A stretch of 64,000 nucleotides of DNA from Brevibacterium limosum (lineage in GTDB: Bacteria; Actinomycetota; Actinomycetes; Actinomycetales; Brevibacteriaceae): contig NZ_CP050154.1 in the NCBI RefSeq assembly GCF_011617705.1, positions 2,914,001 to 2,978,000 of the forward strand, given 5' to 3'. Numbering within the stretch: position 1 is the first letter of the stretch; each line of letters opens with the position of its first letter. Of the stretch, positions 1 to 6,760 are shown in pieces. The position numbers and the translations under genes are program-made. The notes under the pieces were generated by a model. It was not told where the DNA came from. It worked only from the letters and a program-made list of their open reading frames with translations, and did no database searches.

Positions 1-1
1 C

Positions 2-274
2 CAACGCTGGGACCTCGAACGCCAGGTCCGCCTGGTCGCCGGCTCCCTCGTCGTGACCGGGCTCGCCGGCGGCAAGTTCCTCTCACCGAAATTCCGCATG
101 CTCGCCGGGGCCATCGGCACCGGACTGACCTTCTCCGCCGCGACCAACACCTGCGCCATGGGCAAAGCACTGGCCGCAATGCCCTGGAACCGCGCGGCTC
201 AGGAGCCAACCCGCGAAGCAGTCATCCTGCAACTGCCCTCCCGGGGACCGGCACCGCAGACCCAGGCTTCATGA
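2..274 (+). CDS. Rhodanese/DUF2892-type membrane protein, C-terminal part only
   Basis: The frame is open from the window edge, so the N-terminus is missing. The visible 90 residues begin with the WDLERQVRLVAG pattern typical of the DUF2892 segment that follows a rhodanese domain in sulfur-handling proteins. Two hydrophobic stretches separated by KFLSPKFR are followed by a TNTCAMGKALAAMPWN tail. Members are thought to act at the membrane in sulfane-sulfur transfer. The stop overlaps the start of the next gene by 4 bases (ATGA), so the two are probably co-translated. The rhodanese domain itself would lie left of the window and is inferred, not seen. Confidence 0.7.
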   Translation, partial: QRWDLERQVRLVAGSLVVTGLAGGKFLSPKFRMLAGAIGTGLTFSAATNTCAMGKALAAMPWNRAAQEPTREAVILQLPSRGPAPQTQAS

Positions 275-1044
275 TCGCCGCCGCCCTGGCCCTGGGACTG
301 CTCGTCGGAGCGGTCCTGGGCCTGGTCGGGGCCGGCGGTTCCATCATTGCCGTTCCCGCGCTTGTCTACGGCGTGGGAATGAGCACCCACGACGCCATCC
401 CCACCTCACTACTCGTCGTCGGACTCTCCTCCATAGCCGCCGTCATCCCCCGTATCCGCACCGGTATCAGCTGGCGTATCGCACTGCCGGTTGGGGCCGC
501 CGGCATTCCAGCGGCATGGGGCGGAGCCGCCGCCGGCCGGCTCCTGAACGAAGAGGTGCTCCTTCTCGCCTTCGCCGCCATCATGGTGGCCGCCGGGGCC
601 CGGATGCTCACCAAGACACCAGAGATAACCGGACACTGTGGCTCCGATCAGGGATCCTTCCTGCGATCGTGCTTACCCAAGGCAGCCGCCGTCGGACTTG
701 GGATCGGTTTTCTCACCGGACTGCTCGGCGTCGGCGGTGGCTTTCTCATCGTTCCGGCACTGACGCTGTTCCTCGGTCTGTCGATGTCGCAGGCCGTCGG
801 AACATCACTGGTCATCATCACCATCAACGCAGCAGCAGGATTCAGTGCCCACGCCACCGGCTTCACCATCGACTGGGTCCCAACACTGGCCTTCGCAATT
901 CCCGCCATCGCCGGCTCGCTCGCCGCGAGCCGCCTGTCACACAAACTCAACAGCAAACACGTTCGCACCGCCTTCGCCATCCTCGTGTTCGCCGTCGCCG
1001 CCATCGTGGCGGTGAGCACCATTATCGGCATCATCGGCGGCTGA
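271..1044 (+). CDS. TSUP-family (TauE/SafE) sulfite/anion exporter
   Basis: A 257-residue, very hydrophobic protein with about eight membrane segments. Two repeated glycine-rich motifs near residues 15-25 (LVGAGGSIIAVPAL) and 150-160 (LLGVGGGFLIVPAL) are the internal duplication that defines the TSUP family. Such proteins export sulfite, thiosulfate or organosulfonates. Coupling by a 4-base overlap to a rhodanese/DUF2892 protein supports export of sulfur oxyanions made during sulfide or persulfide detoxification. Length is normal for the family. The substrate is inferred from context. Confidence 0.85.
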   Translation: MIAAALALGLLVGAVLGLVGAGGSIIAVPALVYGVGMSTHDAIPTSLLVVGLSSIAAVIPRIRTGISWRIALPVGAAGIPAAWGGAAAGRLLNEEVLLLAFAAIMVAAGARMLTKTPEITGHCGSDQGSFLRSCLPKAAAVGLGIGFLTGLLGVGGGFLIVPALTLFLGLSMSQAVGTSLVIITINAAAGFSAHATGFTIDWVPTLAFAIPAIAGSLAASRLSHKLNSKHVRTAFAILVFAVAAIVAVSTIIGIIGG

Positions 1045-1272
1045 CGATTCGCCGCTCCTTTCGTTCCACCGCGCTCAGCGACTGTCCCAGTGCCGTAACC
1101 GCCACCGGGGTTGATCGATGCACCAACCGCATCTGCAACTAGTAAGCAAACCTGGCACTGGATTTCAAGCAACTGGGTGCGGTGTCGGACCTGCAAGCGG
1201 TAGAGAGACACCTGCCTGTGAAGGGGACCCTCCGTGCCGCTGGGCGCCGGCCCATACAGTCGTACTCAATAT
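1045..1272. other. Intergenic stretch, no recognisable gene
   Basis: About 230 bases between the exporter stop and the resolvase stop on the other strand. One frame, about 1150-1250, is open for roughly 50 codons with coding-like composition, but it has no start and I do not recognise it. It may be a remnant of a gene lost when the resolvase module arrived. Confidence 0.4.
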
Positions 1273-1896
1273 TCACTGCGCCCGGCTTCGGGAGAGCAAT
1301 TTAGCGCCGTCAGGCCTTAGTTCTCCAGTGGGCGAGACGTGCCGGTACAGCGTCTGCCGGGTGATGCCGAGTTCTTTGCAGAGATCACCAACCTTGGTGT
1401 CGGGCTGACCCATGGACGCTTTCGCCAGGCGGACTTTGGCGGACGTCATTTTGTAGGGCCGGCCGCCTTTTCTGCCCCGGGCGCGGGCCGATGCCAAGCC
1501 GGCCATGGTTCGTTCGGAGATGAGTTCGCGTTCGAATTCGGCCAGGGCGGCGAAGATCCCGAAGACCAGTTTGCCGGAGGCGGTGGTGGTGTCGATCGCT
1601 GCACCCTGACCGGTGAGGACTTTGAGCCCGATGCCGCGCTCGGTGAGGTCGTGGACGATGTTGACCAGATGGCGCAGGTCCCGACCGAGCCGGTCCAGCT
1701 TCCACACCATTAGAGTGTCCCCGTCCCGCAGGGACCGAAGGCAAGAGACCAGCTCGGGGCGGTCCTCTTTCTTGCCGGAGGCCTTGTCTTCATACAGCTG
1801 CGCAGGCTCGATGCCGGCGGCAAGGAGCGCGTCGCGCTGCAGGTCAGTGGCTTGGGAGCCGTCGGCTTTGGAAACGCGCATGTAGCCGACCAGCAT
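1273..1896 (-). CDS. Serine recombinase (Tn3/TniR-type resolvase), copy 1
   Basis: A 207-residue small serine recombinase. The N-terminal catalytic domain starts LVGYMRVSKADGSQ with the expected arginine and nucleophilic serine; the motif WKLDRLGRDLRHLV follows near residue 67 and EFERELISERT near 125. The C-terminal HTH reads LGITRQTLYRHV. Such enzymes resolve cointegrates made by Tn3- or Tn402-type transposons. It is clearly a paralogue of the resolvase at 3288-3908, with long identical blocks, and the two point away from a mosaic of gene fragments between them. Start is the ATG preceded by GGAGG. A partner transposase is not adjacent. Confidence 0.9.
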   Translation of the reverse strand: MLVGYMRVSKADGSQATDLQRDALLAAGIEPAQLYEDKASGKKEDRPELVSCLRSLRDGDTLMVWKLDRLGRDLRHLVNIVHDLTERGIGLKVLTGQGAAIDTTTASGKLVFGIFAALAEFERELISERTMAGLASARARGRKGGRPYKMTSAKVRLAKASMGQPDTKVGDLCKELGITRQTLYRHVSPTGELRPDGAKLLSRSRAQ

Positions 1897-1910
1897 CAGG
1901 TTTCTCCTCC

Positions 1911-1937
1911 ATCATTTATACGTTCGTTTGTGTGACA
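1911..1937 (-). promoter_or_regulatory. Putative resolvase binding site (res subsite) of copy 1
   Basis: Directly upstream of resolvase copy 1, the minus strand carries TGTCAC, then AAACGAAC, then TAAATGA. The same order and spacing occur upstream of copy 2 at 3250-3277. Conservation of this block against otherwise different flanks suggests a recombination or repressor site. More TGTCA/TGACA half-sites at about 1970-2032 could be further res subsites. Confidence 0.5.
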
Positions 1938-2192
1938 CTCCTGGGGAACCTCTCTGATCGTCAGAAATTGTCATTTAACCCGTTACTTATTCTACGTTGC
2001 ACAGACGATACTGACGAGAGTTATTGTGACACTTCATCGAGATGTGTAGCTGTTATTCGCAGATGGCGGTACTTCTGCTGAGCTATGTGGCGGGCCATGC
2101 TGTCGCCGAGTGGTCATCCATCACGACCACCCCGCCAGGAATGCTGTCACAGCGCATGACCTTCGGGCTTCCGGTCGCCCCATACTCTTAGC

Positions 2193-2556
2193 ATGCAAAC
2201 CATGGGTGTTAATCCACGCGCCGAAACCTCGGAACTGGAGTCCGCGCGGTACAGGGTGTACTTCTGGACCGGCACCGCCTCCGATGAAGGGGAGGTGGGG
2301 CGGACGTCCATGAAGTGGTCGCGGCGGAGGCGAGCCTTGGCGAACGCACCTACACGCTGTACGCGTGCGCGCCTCGGATGGGCGCGGCCTGGTCCGCCTG
2401 GCCAGGGAGGGATCCCGTGCCCCGAAGTGGCTGATGGCATCGCTCGACGCTCTTTCCCGGGGGCGGCACCGCTGCCGCCATCGGACGCAAGGCCCATGGC
2501 GGGGTTCCCCCAACGGAGTGGGCATGCCGCTCGATGTCCCAATAGTCTTGCGATAG
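2193..2556 (+). pseudogene. Frameshifted remnant of a small hypothetical protein
   Basis: Reading starts sensibly (MGVNPRAETSELESARYRVY, then FWTGTASDEGE), then the coding signal moves to another frame (ERTYTLYACAPRMG, about 2336-2375) and again (RASDGRGLVRLAREGS, about 2371-2420). The YRVYFWTG ... YTLYA ... GLVRL order looks like one ancestral protein broken by at least two frameshifts. I do not know its function. No single frame spans it. Confidence 0.4.
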
Positions 2557-2565
2557 CCTGAACTT

Positions 2566-2697
2566 ATGGAAATGGCCTGTGCAGATTGTGGATGTGTGGT
2601 TCAACGCGGCATAATCGTGCACGCTTGCGATCGCCATCCAGATTGTTGCTGCCGGGATGTGCCGGTCGCGCAAGTCGGTGACACTGCGGGCGAATAG
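2566..2697 (+). CDS. Very small cysteine-rich protein
   Basis: A 43-codon frame beginning MEMACADCGCVV. Seven of 43 residues are cysteine: C5, C8, C10, C21 and the run C27-C29 (HPDCCCRD). The spacing CxxCxC ... C ... CCC suggests a metal-binding knuckle. It sits in a fragment-rich region beside arsenic and cadmium genes, so a metal-chelating role is possible but unproven. There is no strong ribosome binding site; the second ATG at 2572 is an alternative start. It could also be a remnant. Confidence 0.4.
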   Translation: MEMACADCGCVVQRGIIVHACDRHPDCCCRDVPVAQVGDTAGE

Positions 2698-2716
2698 CCC
2701 CCGTCGTGATGGGCGC

Positions 2717-2925
2717 TCAACGCGACGGCGTCGGGCGGTGCGCGACGACCCGGGGAATGAGTCGGACGTAGGTGACCATGCCGACGAGTTCGACCAGTGT
2801 CTGCGTGACCACGACGACCGCGACCAGGGACAGCGAGTCGGGCAGTGCCAGGGCGAGGGGCAGTATAACCAGGGAGTTTCGGGTCGCCCCGGAGAAGACC
2901 AACGCTCGCGTCGCCGGTGCTGCCC
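2717..2925 (-). pseudogene. C-terminal fragment of an arsenic-resistance permease (BASS family)
   Basis: The minus strand encodes about 65 residues (VFSGATRNSLVILPLALALP, then TQTLVELVGMVTYVRLIPRV) nearly identical to the C-terminus of the truncated permease at 13625-14317. The rest of the gene is missing. Its upstream side is fused directly to a CmtR-like fragment. This is rearrangement debris between the two resolvases. Confidence 0.7.
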
Positions 2926-2929
2926 GACT

Positions 2930-2980
2930 CGCAATCCCGCAGGCACGCCAGATGGTTCGACACGTTCGAGCGCGTCAACT
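2930..2980 (-). pseudogene. Fragment of a CmtR-like ArsR-family regulator (helix-turn-helix)
   Basis: About 17 residues, LTRSNVSNHLACLRDC, are the same as the recognition helix and metal-binding cysteine region of the intact CmtR-like protein at 24052-24411. Only this piece remains, joined to the permease fragment. It shows the two genes were once close, or were brought together by recombination. Confidence 0.65.
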
Positions 2981-2984
2981 GGAC

Positions 2985-3218
2985 ACAGATCGCGGCCGAA
3001 TCATGCGTGCCAGTGCGAACATTGTCACGCTGGGCCGCGAAGTATTGTGCTATCCCGACCATCGTCCGGATCACCGCAGGCAACTTCCGACTCGTCGACC
3101 GTTTACTCCCTCAGATCGAACGCATGCAGACCGTGAACGACCTCAACGAGTTGACACCCGAGGTTGTCAGAGGCAGCTCGGCAGGCTCTCCTTATCGGCC
3201 ACTAAACGCCGCGAGAAA
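2985..3218 (+). other. Unidentified HTH-like reading frame, probable mobile-element debris
   Basis: The plus strand is open through here and reads WTQIAAESCVPVRTLSRWAA, resembling the HTH of transposases, then a charged stretch (LVDRLLPQIERM). It runs into the 26-bp repeat at 3219 and out of frame into the resolvase. No complete gene can be defined. I read it as part of an insertion sequence whose end is the adjacent repeat. Confidence 0.35.
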
Positions 3219-3244
3219 CGTGCCATTTACCGCTGCGACTCACA
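3219..3244 (-). repeat. 26-bp repeat, copy A (probable insertion-sequence end)
   Basis: On the minus strand this begins TGTGAGTCGCAGCGGTAAAT. All 26 bases match copy B at 13607-13632, and copy C at 25086-25111 differs at only three positions. Similarity continues a little inward (TTCTCGCG, CGTTTAGTGGC). Each copy lies at a junction between gene modules, so I read it as the terminus of one insertion sequence whose body has been lost. Confidence 0.7.
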
Positions 3245-3249
3245 TCTCA

Positions 3250-3277
3250 TGTCACGTAAACGAACATTTAAGTGACG
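3250..3277 (+). promoter_or_regulatory. Putative resolvase binding site (res subsite) of copy 2
   Basis: The plus strand reads TGTCAC, AAACGAAC, TTAAGTGAC immediately before resolvase copy 2. The outer TCAC/GTGA arms form an inverted repeat, as in resolvase half-sites. The block matches the site in front of copy 1. Confidence 0.5.
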
Positions 3278-3287
3278 AGGTGTGCAG

Positions 3288-3908
3288 ATGCTGGTTGGGT
3301 ACGTTCGAGTCTCGAAGGCTGATGGTTCACAGACAACTGACCTCCAGCGGGACGCGTTGTCTGCTGCTGGCGTCGATGATGCGCAATTGTACGAAGACAG
3401 AGCTTCAGGCAAGAAGGATGACCGACCACAACTGATCGCATGCCTCAAGGCTCTACGTTCAGGAGACACCCTGGTGGTGTGGAAACTCGACCGGCTCGGT
3501 CGAGATCTTCGACATCTGGTCAACATCGTTCACGATCTCACTGACCGCGGCGTCGGGTTGAAAGTCCTCACCGGCCAAGGCGCGGCCATCGATACAACGA
3601 CCGCGTCAGGGAAGCTGGTATTCGGGATCTTTGCTGCCCTGGCTGAGTTCGAGCGCGAACTCATCTCCGAACGCACGAAAGCCGGCCTGGAATCTGCCAG
3701 AGCGCGAGGACGCAACGGTGGCCGTCCCTACAAAATGACTCCGGCCAAAGTACGCCTCGCGATGGCTTCTATGGGCCAATCAGGAACCAATGTGGGTGCA
3801 CTGTGCCAGGAACTCGGGATCAGTCGCCAAACCTTGTATCGACATGTGTCACCGACAGGCGAGCTGCGCGACGCTGGCCGCGACGTCATGTCGGCAGCCA
3901 AACGATAG
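3288..3908 (+). CDS. Serine recombinase (Tn3/TniR-type resolvase), copy 2
   Basis: A 206-residue small serine recombinase with the same architecture as copy 1: catalytic N-terminus LVGYVRVSKADGSQ, core motif VWKLDRLGRDLRHLVNIVHD, EFERELISERT, and a C-terminal HTH (LGISRQTLYRHV). I chose the ATG at 3288, preceded by GAGG, over the GTG two codons upstream because it matches the start of copy 1. It is followed after 10 bases by the convergent acetyltransferase gene. No transposase accompanies it. It may derive from the same transposon family as tniABQ, where a resolvase normally follows tniQ. Confidence 0.9.
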   Translation: MLVGYVRVSKADGSQTTDLQRDALSAAGVDDAQLYEDRASGKKDDRPQLIACLKALRSGDTLVVWKLDRLGRDLRHLVNIVHDLTDRGVGLKVLTGQGAAIDTTTASGKLVFGIFAALAEFERELISERTKAGLESARARGRNGGRPYKMTPAKVRLAMASMGQSGTNVGALCQELGISRQTLYRHVSPTGELRDAGRDVMSAAKR

Positions 3909-3918
3909 TCAACTCATT

Positions 3919-4425
3919 TCAGGGTCGTCGTCGCTCGACGACAATCGTGTCGCGCCAACGGTCGGCAAGTGGCCCGTAGGTCATGTAAGCAATACGTTCT
4001 CGCCTTCCAACAGTTCGAAAGCCAGCGTGCTCGTGGAGACGAAGGCTGGCGGTGTTCTCGGGAAAGATCGACGACTGTATCGTCCAGACGCCGCGCTGGT
4101 CGGCGAGACTGATGAACTCAGACAAGAGCTGAGTGCCGACACCTTTGCCTGAAGCATCGGGGTGCACGTAGATCGAGTGTTCGACGACGCCTCTATAGAC
4201 CTCGCGAGACGATACCGGCCCAGCGCCCACCCATCCTAGAATTTTCCCATCGGCATCCACGGCGACTCGACACAGATCCAGCCGCCTGGTTGCACCAAAG
4301 TCCTCCCAGGCGGCTGGTGGAGCAGACTCGAAGGTGGCGTGGCCGGTCTCGATTCCAGTGCGGTACACGTCCTTGACCTCGGACCAGTCAGAGCCGACCA
4401 TCCCTCGAACATGAAGGTCACTCAT
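3919..4425 (-). CDS. arsN: GNAT N-acetyltransferase, ArsN/phosphinothricin acetyltransferase-like
   Basis: A 168-residue single GNAT domain. Conserved features are the N-terminal GIETGHATFES segment typical of phosphinothricin/arsinothricin acetyltransferases, the acetyl-CoA loop HPDASGKGVGTQLL near residue 93, and the ENTASLRLHEHAGFRTVG block near 125. Known ArsN1 enzymes acetylate the arsenic antibiotic arsinothricin. Its start overlaps the end of the arsC-like gene by 4 bases, making it the last gene of a three-gene arsenic operon read from 6232. Substrate is inferred from family and context; phosphinothricin or methionine sulfoximine remain possible. Confidence 0.8.
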   Translation of the reverse strand: MSDLHVRGMVGSDWSEVKDVYRTGIETGHATFESAPPAAWEDFGATRRLDLCRVAVDADGKILGWVGAGPVSSREVYRGVVEHSIYVHPDASGKGVGTQLLSEFISLADQRGVWTIQSSIFPENTASLRLHEHAGFRTVGRRERIAYMTYGPLADRWRDTIVVERRRP

Positions 4426-4832
4426 GACATCAGGCGCGAATGAAGCTTCTCGACACGCCTGCGGATGTCGTCGCGCACGAGGCGCATGCGTTCGATGCCC
4501 TCGATTCCTCGCTCAGACGGCTCGTCGGTATCCCAGTTCTCCAATTCTGTGCCCGCAGGCACCTCCACGGTCGCTTCACGTCCCAAAGTGATGACGATAT
4601 CGGCCGCTTCGAGCTCAGCGTCGTTGACAGGCTTTGGAGTGCCGTGACTGATATCGATGCCCAGCTCGTCCAACGACTGCACCGAGAGTTGGTTCAGTGA
4701 TGTGCCGGGCTGTGTGCCAGCAGAGACCACATCGATCGTGTCACCGGCGAGATCGCTCATGAGCCCCGCGGCCATTTGGGACTTTCCGCCGTTTTTCACA
4801 CAGACGAAGAGGACGCGTGGTGGAGTTGTCAT
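4422..4832 (-). CDS. arsC1: Mycothiol-dependent arsenate reductase (ArsC1/ArsC2-like), single cysteine
   Basis: A 136-residue LMW-phosphatase fold. The P-loop reads VCVKNGGKSQMA, so the usual CX5R arginine is lysine (C11, K17). There is no other cysteine in the protein, hence no intramolecular disulfide cascade. The C-terminal TDEPSERGIEG and MRLVRDD pattern matches what I remember of corynebacterial ArsC1, which conjugates arsenate to mycothiol and is reduced by mycoredoxin. It overlaps both neighbours by 4 bases. This chemistry differs from the multi-cysteine ArsC proteins encoded at 9077-10509. Assignment is strong by motif, without a search. Confidence 0.85.
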   Translation of the reverse strand: MTTPPRVLFVCVKNGGKSQMAAGLMSDLAGDTIDVVSAGTQPGTSLNQLSVQSLDELGIDISHGTPKPVNDAELEAADIVITLGREATVEVPAGTELENWDTDEPSERGIEGIERMRLVRDDIRRRVEKLHSRLMS

Positions 4833-6232
4833 CGTGTCTCCTGGTATGCACTGCGTCCGTGCTCCAAGCCGGTGGGGATGCCAATCGAGACCGGCTCAGC
4901 GGGCGCACCGCAGCACGAATCAGCCTCGACAGTATCGGCAACAGGTGCGTCACAGGAGGACCCGATGTCGGCTGAACATACGCCGGTTTCGGGTAGAACC
5001 AGCTCGACTCTGTCTGCGCTGGCCTGGTCGCCTGCCAGGGCTGCGACGATGGAGCGGATCTGCTCGTATCCGGTGAACATGAGGAATGTGGGCGCGCGAC
5101 CGTAGGACTTCATGCCCGCGATATAGAAGTCCTTCTCCGGATGCGCCAGCAGGTTGGCTCCGTGGGGCGGGACGGTTCCACAGCTGTGATATTCGGGATC
5201 AATGAGCGGCCCCAGCTTTGTCGGTGCTTCAACGACCGGATCGAGTTCGAGGCGGATCTCGCGCAAGAAGTCGAGGTTTGGCCGGAATCCGGTGGTCGGG
5301 ACGACGCGGTCGACGTTGAGTGAGACTGGCCCGTCGGGTGTGGTCCCTGAGACGGTGAGTCCATCCGTGGTGTTGAGCTCCGTAATGGTCACTGACGTGT
5401 GGACGTCAATGCGTCCGGTCTCGACGAGGTGGCGCAGACGGGTGCCCAGTGCCCCACGAGCCGGGAGCCCGTCCTGGTCGCCGCCACCGTAGACGCTGGC
5501 GGGGTCGGCTCCGCGAATTGCCCAGCTGATACGTGTGGTCGGTTCTGCTTCGTTGAGTTCGCCCAGGGCCAGCAGCGTATTTGCGGCCGAGTGCCCGGCA
5601 CCGACGACGAGGACGTGGCGGCCAGCGAACTCGTCCCGGTCTCGTCCAAGGACGTCGGGCAGTGGCGAGGTGACCAGTCCGGCTTCCCTTGCCGCGGTCT
5701 CACCGATGGCGGGAAGGCCTGCTTGGCCGAGAGGGTTCGGGGTTGCCCATGTGCCGGAAGCATCGATGACGGCGCGGGCGTGATGATCTTCGATCACTCC
5801 GTCGGCGCTCTGGGTGCGGACGAGGAAAGCCGTGGCATCGCGATCTGGTGTGCGTGTCCGGTCCATACCAAGACGGCTCACCGCGATGACGCGGGTCTGT
5901 GTGCGGATTGCCTCGCGCAGCTGTGGAGTCGCGGCCAAGGGGGCGAGGTAGTCGTTGACGAGTTCAGTTCCGGTCGGCAGATAGTCACTGTCGGGTTCTT
6001 GCCAGTCAGTGCCTTCGAGGAGAGTGCGAGCGGCGTGATCAATGTTGTACTTCCATGGGGAGAACAGCCCGATATGGCCCCATTCGCTGACGGCTGCTGC
6101 CGGTGTAGCGCCGGCTTCGAAGACCAGTGGTTTCATCCCACGCGTGACCAGATGGGCGGCAGCAGCTAAGCCAACGGGGCCAGTGCCGATGACGACGACC
6201 GGAAGATCAGCGAGGGTCGAGTTCTCAGGCAT
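4829..6232 (-). CDS. FAD/NAD(P)-dependent oxidoreductase of arsenic operon, cysteine-rich tail
   Basis: About 467 residues. An N-terminal FAD dinucleotide fold (VVVIGTGPVGLAAAAHLV) is followed near residue 200 by a second Rossmann motif (VLVVGAGHSAANTLLALG), as in flavin monooxygenases and thioredoxin-reductase-like enzymes. The last ~60 residues hold CSADIGSSC and DSCCGAP, four cysteines that could bind As(III) or transfer thiol electrons. I chose the ATG at 6232 because AAGGAG lies 10 bases upstream; the longer frame from 6313 lacks this. First gene of flavoprotein-arsC-arsN, divergent from arsR. Such flavoproteins recur in actinobacterial ars operons; the reaction is not known to me. Confidence 0.8.
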   Translation of the reverse strand: MPENSTLADLPVVVIGTGPVGLAAAAHLVTRGMKPLVFEAGATPAAAVSEWGHIGLFSPWKYNIDHAARTLLEGTDWQEPDSDYLPTGTELVNDYLAPLAATPQLREAIRTQTRVIAVSRLGMDRTRTPDRDATAFLVRTQSADGVIEDHHARAVIDASGTWATPNPLGQAGLPAIGETAAREAGLVTSPLPDVLGRDRDEFAGRHVLVVGAGHSAANTLLALGELNEAEPTTRISWAIRGADPASVYGGGDQDGLPARGALGTRLRHLVETGRIDVHTSVTITELNTTDGLTVSGTTPDGPVSLNVDRVVPTTGFRPNLDFLREIRLELDPVVEAPTKLGPLIDPEYHSCGTVPPHGANLLAHPEKDFYIAGMKSYGRAPTFLMFTGYEQIRSIVAALAGDQASADRVELVLPETGVCSADIGSSCDAPVADTVEADSCCGAPAEPVSIGIPTGLEHGRSAYQETR

Positions 6233-6348
6233 AATGAATCTCCTTCTTAGCAGTGGCAAATTGATCGATGAAAACCGGGCGAGTAACCACTCTTCCGCGG
6301 AGACCGTATCCACGAAGTCTCAAACTCCCACCGTCAAACATCGATGTG

Positions 6349-6381
6349 TGTCGATATGTATTCAAGCACCACGTATCGACA
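6349..6381. promoter_or_regulatory. Inverted-repeat operator between divergent ars units
   Basis: TGTCGATA (6349-6356) and TATCGACA (6374-6381) form a perfect 8-bp inverted repeat with 17 bases between arms. It lies in the 180-bp gap between the flavoprotein start and arsR start, and a second ATCGATGTGTGTCG half-match sits just left. This is the expected place for the ArsR encoded at 6413. A similar TATCGATA pair occurs at 13284-13315. Confidence 0.6.
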
Positions 6382-6412
6382 AATGTCAATGTCTTGGCAT
6401 AATGGAGATGTG

Positions 6413-6760
6413 ATGATTGAACAGACTCTCCCGGCCGCAGTGTCGCGCTCGTGCTGCCCGTCGCTGACGATGAGACCTTTGGGCCAGGACGATGCGGTGG
6501 AATTTGCTCGGCTCCTCAAGGCTGTGGCAGATCCGACCCGACTACGGCTGGTGTCGCTGGTGGCGGCGAACGTGAGTAATGAGGCGTGCGTATGTGACCT
6601 CACCGAACCCGTCGGGTTGGGCCAGCCAACCGTGTCCCATCACTTGAAGATCCTTGTCGATGCCGGAGTACTCGACCGCGAGAAGCGCGGCGTTTGGTCG
6701 TACTATTCGATCAAGGCGAGTACTTTGGAAAAGCTGGCTGCTTTTCTCTCTCCCGCGTGA
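6413..6760 (+). CDS. arsR: ArsR-family As(III)-responsive repressor
   Basis: A 115-residue winged-helix protein. ADPTRLRLVSLV and PTVSHHLKILVDAGVLDREK are the typical ArsR core. Candidate As(III) ligands are C14-C15 (RSCCPS) and C59/C61 (EACVCDL), which resembles the corynebacterial ArsR site made from an N-terminal cysteine pair and a third cysteine. I chose the ATG at 6413 (GGAG upstream) over the frame start at 6344, which would lie across the operator. Its stop overlaps the MFS start (GTGA). It probably represses both itself with the MFS gene and the divergent flavoprotein operon. Confidence 0.9.
   Translation: MIEQTLPAAVSRSCCPSLTMRPLGQDDAVEFARLLKAVADPTRLRLVSLVAANVSNEACVCDLTEPVGLGQPTVSHHLKILVDAGVLDREKRGVWSYYSIKASTLEKLAAFLSPA

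Noticed and set aside
516..1142. 208-codon Arg/His-rich plus frame
   Set aside because: Out-of-frame shadow of the TSUP exporter, whose membrane pattern and duplicated motif are intact.
1968..2022. TGTCATTT ... TGCACA as a possible left end of the tni transposon
   Set aside because: The outer bases match but the spacing is about 35 instead of 26 and the middle is unlike the end at 28927-28952.
2917..3435. 172-codon plus frame running into resolvase copy 2
   Set aside because: It crosses a CmtR fragment antisense, the 26-bp repeat and the resolvase out of frame; only a transposase-like HTH piece in it is plausible.
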